This document shows, in pieces, positions 8,626 to 17,476 of a stretch of 64,000 bases of DNA. Numbering within the stretch: position 1 is the stretch's first letter; each line of letters opens with the position of its first letter. Where the stretch lies: NCBI GenBank assembly GCA_040119125.1, contig JBEDTR010000011.1, positions 1-64,000 of the forward strand, read 5' to 3'. The stretch comes from Pacificitalea sp040119125. Its GTDB lineage: Bacteria; Pseudomonadota; Alphaproteobacteria; Rhodobacterales; Rhodobacteraceae. The translations under genes and the position numbers were made by a program. The notes beneath the pieces are model-generated. The model had not been told where the DNA came from. It saw nothing but the letters and a program-made list of their open reading frames with translations, and did no database searches.

Positions 8626-9375
8626 ATGACCATCACGCATGAAGATGAACTCCACGGCCTGCAAGAAATCGGTCGGATTGTCGCGAATACGATGCACAGG
8701 ATGGCCAAGGCGGTAGAGCCGGGCATGACGACGCGCGAGCTTGATGACATCGGCCGTGCGCTCTTGGATCTTGACGGGGCAGTGTCGGCTCCTGAAGCGG
8801 TTTACGACTTCCCCGGTGCGACCTGTATCAGCGTGAATGAAGAAATCGCGCATGGCATTCCGGGCGAGAGGGTGATCCGGGCCGGGGACTTGGTCAATAT
8901 CGATGTGTCAGCCTCAAAGAATGGCTTCTTCGCCGATACAGGCGCGACCTTCCGCGTCGGGTCGGTAAAACCCTCGCTGGACCGCCTCTGCAAGGATGGC
9001 AAGCGCGCGATGGAGATCGGCATTAAGCAGGTTGGCAGCGACAGGCCGCTTGCTGGCGTCGGCAAGGCAGTGGGTAAATTTGCCTCGGACCGCGGCTATA
9101 CACTCATCCAAAACCTGGCCAGTCATGGGGTCGGGAGATCGCTCCACGAATACCCTACTGAAATTGCAACTTGGCCTACGCGGGGTGACAAGCGGCGCAT
9201 GAACAAAGGGCTGGTCCTGACGATTGAGCCGTTTTTGTCCTCAGGCGGGCTTTGGGCCACCGACGGCGATGATGAATGGACGCTCTACAGCGAACCTGCC
9301 GCGCCGGTCGTCCAGTTTGAGCATACGGTCGTCGCGACAGATCGGGGAGCAGTCATCGTAACGCTGCCCGGCTAA
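8626..9375 (+). CDS. map: Type I methionine aminopeptidase paralogue
   Basis: A 249-residue M24A peptidase that removes N-terminal Met in the cytoplasm. All five metal ligands are visible: D93 (NIDVS), D104 (FADTG), H167 (ASHGVG), E201 (TIEPF) and E232 (QFEHT). The catalytic histidine region IAHGIPG is at about 75-81. The usual GHG sequence is SHG here, and the protein lacks any SH3 or zinc-finger extension. It may be a secondary paralogue rather than the housekeeping enzyme, since the context (alone between a tRNA and an efflux operon) is not the usual map neighbourhood. A strong GC-rich hairpin follows. Confidence 0.9.
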   Translation: MTITHEDELHGLQEIGRIVANTMHRMAKAVEPGMTTRELDDIGRALLDLDGAVSAPEAVYDFPGATCISVNEEIAHGIPGERVIRAGDLVNIDVSASKNGFFADTGATFRVGSVKPSLDRLCKDGKRAMEIGIKQVGSDRPLAGVGKAVGKFASDRGYTLIQNLASHGVGRSLHEYPTEIATWPTRGDKRRMNKGLVLTIEPFLSSGGLWATDGDDEWTLYSEPAAPVVQFEHTVVATDRGAVIVTLPG

Positions 9376-9442
9376 GCTGGGTGCCCGTCCGAGAGATCGA
9401 CGGCGTTTTGCTGGCGCCCGGCTGAAGGCTCCGCTGCGCGCT

Positions 9443-9473
9443 GGTCCGGCGCGAGCGGCTCCCGCGCCGGACC
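9443..9473. terminator. GC-rich hairpin between convergent map and RND genes
   Basis: GGTCCGGCGCG (9443-9453) pairs with CGCGCCGGACC (9463-9473) around a nine-base loop, an 11-bp perfect stem between two convergent genes. There is no clear T tract on either side, so bidirectional termination is only inferred. Confidence 0.45.
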
Positions 9474-9494
9474 TACAGAGAAACGCGGGGCTAT

Positions 9495-12400
9495 TCACGC
9501 GCTCCCAATCGCCTTTACCTCTGTCCTCAGCCTGCGCTCAGCACTGCCGGGCGCAGCGCCCCAGACCGCGATCCAGCGGTAGAAAATTGGCGTCAGGAAC
9601 AGGGTGAACACGGTTGCGAACCCCAAACCGCCGACGATCACCCAGCCAACGGCAATCCGCGCTTCGGCCCCCGCGCCGGTGGTCAGGATCAAAGGCAGGC
9701 CCCCGAACACCGTCGAGACCATTGTCATCATCACGGGCCGGATACGCAGGCGCAGGGCGCTTCGGATGGCACTGTCGATGTCCTCGCCCGCTTCGCGCAG
9801 CTGGTTGGCAAATTCCACGATCAGGATGCCGTTTTTGGCCATGACCCCGATCAGCATGACAAGGCCGATCTGGCTGTAATAGTTGAGCGAACCACCGGTC
9901 ATGGAGATTGCCAGCAACGCGGCAGCCAGGCCGAAGGGCACCGTCATCATGATGACAACCGCGCTGGCAAAGCTTTCGAATTGGGCGGCCAGCACAAGAA
10001 GCACCACGATCAGCGCCACGCCGAAAACCATGTAGATGCCCCCTTGGGAATCGTCGAGCGTCGCGGCCTCCCCGGTGAAGGTGATGCCCATACCCTCGGG
10101 CAGAACTTCGTCAGAGATCGTCAGCAGTCGGTCCATCGCCGTTGACAGATCAACGCCTTCGCCGAGGTTCGCCTGCATCGAGACGGATAATGCGCCGCCC
10201 AAACGCTGTATCTGCGCGTCGCTCACGACCATGTCGAGCGAGGCGACGGTGGACAGCGGGACATAAGCGCCGCTGTCGAGGCGGATGGACAGGGAGGCGA
10301 TGTCAGAGGGATCGTCAATCGGCGGCCCGCCGGGAACGACATTCACGTCCACTTCGACGTCATCGGCAAAGACGCTGACCGCCACATCGCCCTGCACCAT
10401 GGCCCGAACGAGGGCGGAGACATCTGAGCCGTTAAGCCCCATATCGCCGGCGGCGCTGTCGTCCACGGTCACCTCCAACTGCGCGTTGACGCTGTTGTTG
10501 GACAATTGCGGGTTCAGGAATGTGGCATCCTGCGCCATCGCCGCGGCGAGGTTGCCGGCGGCATCGGTCATATTCGCAAGGTTCGCGCCGGTCACGGCAA
10601 AGCTCAGCCCACCGCCCGCGCCACGAATGTTCAGGCTGTTGGTCGAGCGTGCGCTGACCTGCACGCCGGGGACCGAGGCCAGACGGCCACTGATCTGCGC
10701 GATCAGCTCTTGCTGCGTGAAGTCACGCTCGGTCCAGTCTGGCATGCGAACCACGATAAACGCACTGGTGCCGCCGCTGACGCCGATAATGCTTTGCACG
10801 GTCTCGATCTGGCCGCTCTCTTGGTAGGGCGCGAGGATGTCTTCGACCAGCATGACCTGCGTGTCGAGATAATCAATCGTTGTGTCTGACGCCCCGCGCG
10901 CCTGCACCAGAAAGAACCCGCGATCCTCGTCCGGCGTCACCGTGGAGGGCAGCATCGCCGCGGCCCCCAAGGCGATTATCGCAAAGCCGATGGCAACCGA
11001 CAGAACCAAGAAAGGCGTGCGGATGGCGAAATCCATCACGCGGTCGAAGTTGCGCGCCATGACACCCGGCGCGGCTTGCTCGGCACCGGCCTGCGTCTTG
11101 CCGGGGTCCAAAAGGGCCGACAGGACAGGCGCGAGGGTGAGCGCGGTTATAGACGACAAGGTGACGGCAAAGGCCAGCACAAAACCAAATTCGGAAAAGA
11201 CCCCGCCCGCCTGTCCCGGCAGAAAGGAAATCGGGATGAAAACCGCCGCCAGCGTGGCGGTGGTCGAGATCACGGCGAAGAAGACTTCATTCGTGCCAGA
11301 GGCCGCGGCGGCAAAGGCCCCCATGCCGGACTTGCGCTTGCGCACGATATTTTCGACCACGACGATGGCATCATCCACCACCATCCCGGTTGCCAGAACC
11401 AGAGCCAAAAGGCTGATCGTGTTGACAGAAAACCCCGTTAGCCAAATCGCCGCGAGCGTTCCGACCAAAGCCACAGGGATCGTGACCGCAGGGATCAACG
11501 TGGCCCGTGGGGAACGTAGGAACAGGAAGATCACGGCAATCACGATGCCGGTGGCCATGAGGATGGATTTGACGACCTCGTTGATCGAGCCTTCGATGAA
11601 GATACCGTCATTCGAGGTGACCAGAAGTTGCACGCCTTCGGGCAGCTGCGCGCGCAGTTCCTCAACAGCGATGCCCACATCGCGCGAGATTTCCAGCGTA
11701 TTGCCAACCGATTGCCGGGTGATATCGAGACCAATGGCCGTTTCGCCATTCACACGGGAGTAGACGGACGTGTCTTCCGGGATCAGCTGGACAAAGGCGA
11801 TATCAGCCACTTGGGTCGTGTCATTGATGGGCAGTTGGTTGATGGTCTCGACCGTAACATCGTCGCTGCCAACCCGCAGCGAGAGGGTCTGCGACTCGCT
11901 TGAAAGCGAACCAAGGGCCGTATCGTCACGCAGCTGCGAAAGCGCGGTGGAGACATCAAAAATCGTCAATCCACGGCTCAGCAAGGACGGCATGTTGACC
12001 GCGACGCGAAACTCATTGGCCCGGTCGCCGCGCAGGGTCACTTCGGCGATGCCGTCGATCAGGGAGAGGCGTTCGTAGACGGCCCCTTCTGCAATTTGGG
12101 TAAGCGTGTCGAGGCTGGCGTCGCCGAGCAGGGCCAGACGAATGATCGCGTCCGCGTTGCTATCGCTTTTGCTGACGCTGGGGTCTTCGATATCGTCGGG
12201 CAGGGAGCGCAGCGCGCCCGATACGATTTCGCGCGCCTCATTGGCCGCAACGTTAACATCCGTGCCATCGGACAGATCAATGGTGATGCGGCTCGACCCT
12301 GTGCTCGAAGTGGATTCGATATAGGACATCCCCTCAAGCGCGCTTAACGCATCTTCGAGAACTTGGGTAACTTCGGTATCTACCGTGCTCGGGACGGCTC

Positions 12401-12584
12401 CTTCATATGTGGTCCTGACAGAAATCACAGGCCTGTCCACGTCCGGCATTTCGCGGATATCGACGCTGCTGAACGCCGCCAGTCCGGCGATGATGATAAG
12501 CAGGTTCAGCACGATCCCAAAAATGGGCCGCGCAACAAAGACATCTGCAAACCCGGCTTTATGCGCTCTCTTCTCGAAGCTCAT
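9495..12584 (-). CDS. RND efflux pump inner-membrane subunit (HAE-1/AcrB type)
   Basis: A 1029-residue proton-driven RND transporter. The order is TM1, a porter domain, TM2-6, a second porter domain, then TM8-12. Proton-relay residues are visible: the adjacent aspartates in GMVVDDAIVVVENI (TM4) and the lysine in MAKNGILIVEFANQ (TM10). The length and the two internal halves fit the hydrophobe/amphiphile efflux (HAE-1) class rather than heavy-metal pumps. Its start overlaps the end of the adaptor gene by four bases (12581-12584). No outer-membrane channel gene or local regulator is present, so it must use a channel encoded elsewhere. The substrate is unknown. Confidence 0.95.
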   Translation of the reverse strand: MSFEKRAHKAGFADVFVARPIFGIVLNLLIIIAGLAAFSSVDIREMPDVDRPVISVRTTYEGAVPSTVDTEVTQVLEDALSALEGMSYIESTSSTGSSRITIDLSDGTDVNVAANEAREIVSGALRSLPDDIEDPSVSKSDSNADAIIRLALLGDASLDTLTQIAEGAVYERLSLIDGIAEVTLRGDRANEFRVAVNMPSLLSRGLTIFDVSTALSQLRDDTALGSLSSESQTLSLRVGSDDVTVETINQLPINDTTQVADIAFVQLIPEDTSVYSRVNGETAIGLDITRQSVGNTLEISRDVGIAVEELRAQLPEGVQLLVTSNDGIFIEGSINEVVKSILMATGIVIAVIFLFLRSPRATLIPAVTIPVALVGTLAAIWLTGFSVNTISLLALVLATGMVVDDAIVVVENIVRKRKSGMGAFAAAASGTNEVFFAVISTTATLAAVFIPISFLPGQAGGVFSEFGFVLAFAVTLSSITALTLAPVLSALLDPGKTQAGAEQAAPGVMARNFDRVMDFAIRTPFLVLSVAIGFAIIALGAAAMLPSTVTPDEDRGFFLVQARGASDTTIDYLDTQVMLVEDILAPYQESGQIETVQSIIGVSGGTSAFIVVRMPDWTERDFTQQELIAQISGRLASVPGVQVSARSTNSLNIRGAGGGLSFAVTGANLANMTDAAGNLAAAMAQDATFLNPQLSNNSVNAQLEVTVDDSAAGDMGLNGSDVSALVRAMVQGDVAVSVFADDVEVDVNVVPGGPPIDDPSDIASLSIRLDSGAYVPLSTVASLDMVVSDAQIQRLGGALSVSMQANLGEGVDLSTAMDRLLTISDEVLPEGMGITFTGEAATLDDSQGGIYMVFGVALIVVLLVLAAQFESFASAVVIMMTVPFGLAAALLAISMTGGSLNYYSQIGLVMLIGVMAKNGILIVEFANQLREAGEDIDSAIRSALRLRIRPVMMTMVSTVFGGLPLILTTGAGAEARIAVGWVIVGGLGFATVFTLFLTPIFYRWIAVWGAAPGSAERRLRTEVKAIGSA

Positions 12585-13714
12585 GTGCCCGACCCTTGGC
12601 GCGCGCCAGCGGCTGCGACCTGCGCTCCTTCGCGCAGCTTCGCCGCGCCCTCGGCCACGATCTGCGCGCCCAAGGGAGCATCGGTCTCAACCCAGACCTG
12701 ATCTCCCTCACGGTAGCGGATGGTGACGGGAACGCGGTGGGTGCTGCCCTCCTCGGCGACCCAGATGCCTGCGCCGCTGCGGTCCCATGTAATGGCTGTC
12801 GCAGGTATGACGGGCAAAGGGTCGGTCTCTTCGGTCATACGGATGGCAAAGGTCATGCCAGCCAGTAGCAAACCGTCGGGATTATCGATCTCCGCTTTCA
12901 CTGTCGCACTGCGGGTCACGCTGTCGAGCCGGCTGTCAAACGCAGTGACCTCACCCTCGAAAATGCGCCCTGCATAGGTGGGGGTCGAGACAAGCACCTG
13001 CTTGCCCTCGGCCAAGAAGCCGATCGAGCGTTCCGGCACTTCGAAGGTGGCAAGCAGGCTGGTGGAATCGTCAATGGTCACGATGGCATCCCCGCTCGAC
13101 AGGCGGTCGCCGACATTGACCTCGCTAAGCCCCAACCGGCCAGAAATCGGGGCCACGATCGTCCGGTCTTCCAAAGCGACCTGAGCCAGCCCCAGATTGG
13201 CTTCGGCCAGGCGCAACGCGACCTGCGCGTCAGAAAGCGCCACGTCCGTGACGACAGAACTGCCATTGCTATGCAGGTCCTCGTAGCGGGTGACAGTCTC
13301 CTGAGCCTGATCACGATTGGCCGCGGCAATCTCAAGCGCCAACTGTTCCGTGCGGTCGTCCAGTTTCAAAAGGATATCGCCCTTTTCCACCATCGTGTTG
13401 GCATCGAGCGCAGTTTCAACCACCTCGCCCGCATCGGTCGCGGTCACTTCGGTCTGACGAACTGAAACGGCACTGCCGACAGTTCGCAGGTTAAGCGTGT
13501 ATTCACGGGCCTCAAGAGACGTGAAAACGACCGTTGTTGCCCGGTTCTGCCCGCGCCGGTCGGCTTGCGCATTTCGGGGCGCTTCGGCTGCCTCTGTCGT
13601 GCTGCCGCCCGTAAATTGGGCGACCTCCTCGGGGACGCCGAACGCAATGACATAGGCGCCCGCGATGATGACGAGGGAGAGAACGGCGTAAAGTAATCGT
13701 TTCAAAGTCTTCAT
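12581..13714 (-). CDS. RND efflux periplasmic adaptor (membrane fusion protein)
   Basis: A 377-residue HlyD/AcrA-type adaptor linking the RND pump to an outer-membrane channel. A single N-terminal membrane anchor (about residues 5-25) is followed by a barrel-sandwich (lipoyl-like) segment including VEKGDILLKLDDR, and a coiled-coil hairpin (about 115-170). The second lipoyl half contains VGDRLSSGDAIVTIDD, and a beta-barrel and membrane-proximal domain follow. No lipobox cysteine is seen, so it is anchored by the helix. The ATG at 13714 has AGGAG five bases upstream. It is the first gene of a two-gene operon with the RND subunit. Confidence 0.93.
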   Translation of the reverse strand: MKTLKRLLYAVLSLVIIAGAYVIAFGVPEEVAQFTGGSTTEAAEAPRNAQADRRGQNRATTVVFTSLEAREYTLNLRTVGSAVSVRQTEVTATDAGEVVETALDANTMVEKGDILLKLDDRTEQLALEIAAANRDQAQETVTRYEDLHSNGSSVVTDVALSDAQVALRLAEANLGLAQVALEDRTIVAPISGRLGLSEVNVGDRLSSGDAIVTIDDSTSLLATFEVPERSIGFLAEGKQVLVSTPTYAGRIFEGEVTAFDSRLDSVTRSATVKAEIDNPDGLLLAGMTFAIRMTEETDPLPVIPATAITWDRSGAGIWVAEEGSTHRVPVTIRYREGDQVWVETDAPLGAQIVAEGAAKLREGAQVAAAGARQGSGT

Positions 13715-14316
13715 GGCTCCTGAAAGGCGCGTCGGAAGGTGTAAATTATCATCGTTCTTGCCACTCGGTCCGTTGCATCAGATCGCCGTCTCGTCAGACG
13801 AGAGGTATGAGCCGAGCGCTCTGGTCCGTTGGGGCGGCGAGACATTTGGTTGTGCAGTGGTCCTTGCGATGCTTGTGCTCCATCTGACACGGAGATCGAA
13901 ACATATTCCATCGCTCGGACATCTGTTTTTGCGTCATTGCGGGGATTTCATGCAATCGCGGCAAAATCCGGGAGTTACCTTGAATGGCAGCTTTCGACCT
14001 TTGACAACCACTGCTTCACTGATGCGCCGAATGACGGCAGCCCGCCCCTTGCCTGAGATGCTGGGTCTGTGTGTGCTGAACAGGCAGGTTCTGAAAGGAA
14101 TCGGTAGGGCGCATTCCTGCGCGCACATATTTGTTTCATCGCCCACCAGATCCCTGTGATCCGCAGTCGCGCAGCCGTCGCCATCGCGGGTGGCCTCAGC
14201 ACGGGCATGATTGATCGTCCTAAGCGCTGGGCGCCGCAATCGCCCGCCTAGGCGCAAAATTGCGTAGGGCGGTCCTGACGCTTGCGATCATGGGACGCAC
14301 ACTTCTAATACAGGGC
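13715..14316. other. 602-base divergent intergenic region
   Basis: This lies between the divergent RND adaptor and the DUF1007 gene. Open frames exist on both strands, but none has a ribosome binding site, a recognisable domain or convincing codon use. A degraded regulator cannot be excluded. The only clear structure is the small palindrome at 14253-14264. Confidence 0.4.
14253..14264. promoter_or_regulatory. Palindrome upstream of the DUF1007/NicO operon
   Basis: CGCAA, two bases, TTGCG forms a perfect small palindrome, flanked by CCTA on the left and TAGG on the right with a two-base offset. It lies about 50 bases upstream of the DUF1007 ATG and just upstream of a possible promoter (TTGCGA at 14282, CTAATA at 14305). 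A metal-responsive operator is a reasonable guess, not shown. Confidence 0.3.
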
Positions 14317-14985
14317 ATGAATTTGCGCGCCCTTGTTCCCATCTCCGCCTTGTCGGTCGCTCTCGCCGGGGGCGCCCATGCCCATCCGCATATTTTCATC
14401 GATGCTGGCTTTGAGCTGATCTTCGACGAGGCAGGCGCGCTTGAAGCGGTGCGCATCGACTGGGCCTATGACGATTTCTATTCGCTGATGCTGGTCGAAG
14501 AGAACGGCCTCGACGCCGATGGCGATGGCACGCCCGAGCAGCCCGCGCTCGATGCTTTTGCGGGGAAAGACGTTGATTGGGCGGCGGGCTTTCCCGGCGA
14601 TTTCACCCTCGCGCTGGATGGCGTGGCCGTGGATCTGGACGGCCCCGTGACCCATCGCGCACGCTACGAGGCGGGGCGTGTGGTGACCTCTCATATCCGG
14701 CCATTGTCCGCGCCGCTTGATGTCGCCACCGGAGTGGTCACCGCGCAGGCCTACGACCCGACGTATTTCGTGGCCTATGATGTGCCCGAAAGCCCCACTA
14801 TCTCGGGCCGCAAGGATTGCAGGCTTGACCGGGAGGTCGCGGATCGCAAGGCCGCCGAGAAGGAATACGGCGCGCAACTTGCCGATGTGGATGCCACGTC
14901 CGACCCGTTCGAGGTCGTCGAGCTTCCCGATATCGGTGTCATGTTTTCCGACCGTTTCGTGCTGACATGCGCCGCGCCGTCCTGA
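14317..14985 (+). CDS. DUF1007 family periplasmic protein
   Basis: A 222-residue secreted protein from the ATG at 14317, which begins a clean signal peptide (MNLRALVPISALSVALAG, cleavage after AHA). A TTG at 14260 would lengthen it by 19 residues but would spoil the signal peptide. The mature protein opens with HPHIFIDA, the histidine-rich start typical of DUF1007, and carries an Asp-rich EF-hand-like stretch (DADGDGTPEQP). DUF1007 genes are usually paired with NicO/RcnA-type nickel/cobalt transporters, as here with a 19-base overlap. A periplasmic metal-binding partner role is inferred. Confidence 0.88.
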   Translation: MNLRALVPISALSVALAGGAHAHPHIFIDAGFELIFDEAGALEAVRIDWAYDDFYSLMLVEENGLDADGDGTPEQPALDAFAGKDVDWAAGFPGDFTLALDGVAVDLDGPVTHRARYEAGRVVTSHIRPLSAPLDVATGVVTAQAYDPTYFVAYDVPESPTISGRKDCRLDREVADRKAAEKEYGAQLADVDATSDPFEVVELPDIGVMFSDRFVLTCAAPS

Positions 14986-15881
14986 TCTTGCTTGTGCTGC
15001 TCGCGGGTGCCGGGATCTGGGCACTTGCGACCGGCATAGACCAAGACGTGGCGCGGTGGGCTGCGGGATGGCAACGCGAATTCCAAAATGCATTGGCAGG
15101 CGGGCTGCGTGCGCTGCGCGCCGGTGAGCCTGGCGCCGTCGCGGCCCTGATAGGGCTATGCTTCGCCTATGGCTTCTTTCACGCTTTGGGGCCCGGGCAC
15201 GGCAAATTCCTGATCGGCGGTTACGGGGTGAGCCACGATGTGCCGCTGCTGCGGCTGTCGGCGATTTCATTATTCTCCGCGCTTGGGCAGGCCGTGACCG
15301 CAATCGTGCTGGTGCTTGCCGGGCTCTATGTGATGGGGTGGACGCGCGCGCAGATGACCGGCGCGGCTGAGACCATCATGCTGCCGCTCAGTGCGATTGC
15401 CATTGGGGTCGTCGGCGTCTGGCTTGCCGTTCGCGGCGCGCGCAAGCTCTGGAAGCTGCGGCCCGCGCCCGAACGCGGGCATCAAGCGCACGCCCACACG
15501 CACGACCACGGCTGCGCCTCCGGCTGTGGGCACCGTCACGGGCCGAGTGTTGAGGAGGTTCGCTCTGCGTCTGGCCTGCGCGATGCGGCGGCGCTGATCG
15601 GCGGTATCGCCATCCGTCCGTGTTCCGGCGCGATCCTGCTGCTGGTGCTGACATGGCATATGGGGATACTTGCGGCAGGGATCCTAGGGGCCGTGGCGAT
15701 GTCGCTTGGCACTGCCGGGCTGACGATCCTTGTCGCGGCAAGCAGCGTCTTTGTTCGGCAGAGCACGCTGTTTTCGCTCTCCGGATCGGCGCGCGCGGCC
15801 TATATCCTGCCAGCGATAGAAATCGCAGCTGGCGCGGCGATTGTGTTGATATCGGTTCAGATGGCAGGGCTGATGGCCTGA
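14967..15881 (+). CDS. NicO/RcnA-type nickel/cobalt transporter
   Basis: A 304-residue polytopic membrane protein of the NiCoT/NicO superfamily. The hallmark histidine motif is FAYGFFHALGPGHGKFLIGG in the second helix, followed by further helices. A cytoplasmic histidine-rich loop (about 172-190, HAHTHDHGCASGCGHRHG) precedes the second half, which contains IRPCSGAILLL. These features fit Ni2+/Co2+ transport or efflux; direction cannot be told from sequence. It overlaps the DUF1007 gene by 19 bases and is clearly co-expressed with it. No cobalamin riboswitch was found upstream. Confidence 0.9.
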   Translation: MRRAVLILLVLLAGAGIWALATGIDQDVARWAAGWQREFQNALAGGLRALRAGEPGAVAALIGLCFAYGFFHALGPGHGKFLIGGYGVSHDVPLLRLSAISLFSALGQAVTAIVLVLAGLYVMGWTRAQMTGAAETIMLPLSAIAIGVVGVWLAVRGARKLWKLRPAPERGHQAHAHTHDHGCASGCGHRHGPSVEEVRSASGLRDAAALIGGIAIRPCSGAILLLVLTWHMGILAAGILGAVAMSLGTAGLTILVAASSVFVRQSTLFSLSGSARAAYILPAIEIAAGAAIVLISVQMAGLMA

Positions 15882-16021
15882 CGCCACGCGGCTGAACCGA
15901 GCAACGCGAGAATGGAAGCGTCCTCTGCGCTGGCGGGAAATCGATGTGCCAAGGCTGCCCCGCCCCGATCAGCGCCCGCTCTCGTGGGACGCGGCTCGGG
16001 GAGGGCGATGGGAGGCGGCGC

Positions 16022-16654
16022 TCAGGCGGAATGCGCGTATTTCTTGCTGATCCCAGCCGCGGTTTGCCAGACAGCGGAAGCCCCCCCGTCAGAGGCCGCA
16101 TCGATCAGGCGGCTGACGCTCGTTTCAAAATTTTGCCAATGCAGTTCGGGCTCATGGCGCACAGCGTCCAGACGCCAGCGCAGCACCCGCCAATAGGCGG
16201 CAACGACCGCATCCCAGACAATGTCATCGTTAATGACGCTGGAGATCGCCCGTGTCACCCGGCTCGACAGCTTCGCATATAGATCCAGCGTGCGTTCGGT
16301 GTGCATGTTAAGGATGCCATGCACGCTCGACAGTTCCAGAAAACTGTCGCTCGACAGGCTCATGCCGTCGCAATGGCGCGCCGCCACCTGGGCGAAATCC
16401 TTGAAGACGAGGAAAGATTCTTCACGGTTGCTGGGTTGCAATTGAACCACGCGCGTCCCAACGCCGGGCTTAATCTCTACCAGATGCTCCCGCGCGAGCC
16501 GTTGCAGCGCCTGCCGCACCGGAGTCCGGGAATGCCCAAATTCCTTGGCGAGGTCATTTTCGTGCAACACGTAGGTTTTCGTAGGCGGCGTCAGGCATAT
16601 TCGAAGGCGCAGCGCGTCCAGCATATCCTGTTGGCTAAAGTCTCCGCTTGGCAT
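16022..16654 (-). CDS. GntR family transcriptional regulator
   Basis: A 210-residue regulator with an N-terminal winged helix (VLHENDLAKEFGHSRTPVRQALQRLAREHLV, given here only as a description of residues of about 28-58) and an all-helical C-terminal ligand domain resembling the FCD/VanR group. The ATG at 16654 is chosen because GGGAGA lies six bases upstream; an in-frame ATG at 16684 has no good site. The stretch 16685-16690 just upstream contains GTATAC, the core of many FadR-subfamily operators, so autoregulation is likely. It borders the pyridine-catabolic region but could belong to either side. Confidence 0.87.
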   Translation of the reverse strand: MPSGDFSQQDMLDALRLRICLTPPTKTYVLHENDLAKEFGHSRTPVRQALQRLAREHLVEIKPGVGTRVVQLQPSNREESFLVFKDFAQVAARHCDGMSLSSDSFLELSSVHGILNMHTERTLDLYAKLSSRVTRAISSVINDDIVWDAVVAAYWRVLRWRLDAVRHEPELHWQNFETSVSRLIDAASDGGASAVWQTAAGISKKYAHSA

Positions 16655-16684
16655 CGTAGATCTCCCATGTGCCCCGGCGAACAA

Positions 16685-16692
16685 GTATACCG
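16685..16692. promoter_or_regulatory. GTATACCG site upstream of gntR gene
   Basis: GTATACCG, with the palindromic core GTATAC, lies about 30 bases upstream of the GntR start. The same octamer recurs at 16838-16845. GTATAC cores are known in operators of FadR-subfamily GntR proteins such as UxuR/ExuR. Confidence 0.35.
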
Positions 16693-16836
16693 GATGAATG
16701 GCTTAGTCGAGAGGTGGATCGTCAGGGAGCTGAAATTAACGGAATTCCTATTCTAAGCGTTTCGTGACGTAGCGTCGTTAACCAAATGACCAATTGCGAC
16801 ACGTTTTCGCCGCATTCTCGCCACATACGGAGTGCT

Positions 16837-16852
16837 TGTATACCGCAATACA
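16837..16852. promoter_or_regulatory. TGTAT-N6-ATACA palindrome with GTATACCG
   Basis: TGTAT (16837-16841) and ATACA (16848-16852) are inverted around six bases, and GTATACCG is embedded in the left half. The site lies 25 bases upstream of the small gene at 16877 and is a candidate GntR operator. Confidence 0.35.
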
Positions 16853-16876
16853 GGCACACTTGAGGACTTGTTCGTT

Positions 16877-17203
16877 ATGCTTCAGCTGGTTTCAACCACC
16901 ACTCCACATGCACCCTGCGGTATGCAGTTCAACGTCCTCGGTGCTTCTGTATTGGTCACGGCCGCGCAGTTTTCACATGTTCGGAGGGATCGTTCCTTCA
17001 ACCGTGTCGAAGCTGTGGTGCACGTGTCCTATGTCGAGCCAAACGGTTCGATTGCCACGACGAAGGTATACACCAACGTCACCGCTGCCCGCCGTAAGAC
17101 CGGTCAGCTGCGGCTTGCGCTGATCCATAGCGCGCTCTGCCTGGCGGCTTGGCGCAGCGCAGCCGCAAAACAGTCCCGCCACCAGCAGAGGAGGGCGGGT
17201 TAA
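16877..17203 (+). CDS. Small hypothetical protein with its own terminator
   Basis: A 108-residue protein I do not recognise. The ATG at 16877 is preceded by GAGGAC about nine bases upstream. The N-terminal half is mixed beta-like (MQFNVLGASVLVTAAQF), the middle reads VEAVVHVSYVEPNGSIATTK, and the C-terminus is basic. It shows no signal peptide or membrane helix. Support for a real transcript comes from the strong rho-independent terminator 49 bases after the stop and a candidate operator upstream. An overlapping frame (16794-17123) is less well supported. No function can be assigned. Confidence 0.5.
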   Translation: MLQLVSTTTPHAPCGMQFNVLGASVLVTAAQFSHVRRDRSFNRVEAVVHVSYVEPNGSIATTKVYTNVTAARRKTGQLRLALIHSALCLAAWRSAAAKQSRHQQRRAG

Positions 17204-17251
17204 CGCACATGATTTGTTAGATTTGACGAGTATCTGTCACTGCTGACCCTT

Positions 17252-17282
17252 GGCCCCCCGGATTTCGGGGGGCTCTTTTTTG
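17252..17282 (+). terminator. Strong rho-independent terminator
   Basis: A stem of GGCCCCCCG (17252-17260) with CGGGGGGC and a five-base loop GATTT, followed by TCTTTTTT. The orientation terminates plus-strand transcription from the 16877 gene. Confidence 0.85.
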
Positions 17283-17476
17283 GTCATCGGCACAGAGCGG
17301 TTCGAGAGCATTGGGCCGCGATATCTGCATTGCAGATTTGGCCGCGACCGACAAACATCAGCCCGGTTCGAGCGCACACAGCGGGGTGCCGATATCTTGC
17401 AGTGCAGCAAGGCAGGCTTAGGAACTGGCGACCTGTCGCGCCCCGTAACGAGAGGTGCCGCAAAGCCGAAATCGTT

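Noticed and set aside
14160..14316. Cobalamin riboswitch upstream of the NicO transporter
   Set aside because: No B12-box-like sequence or supporting helices were found.
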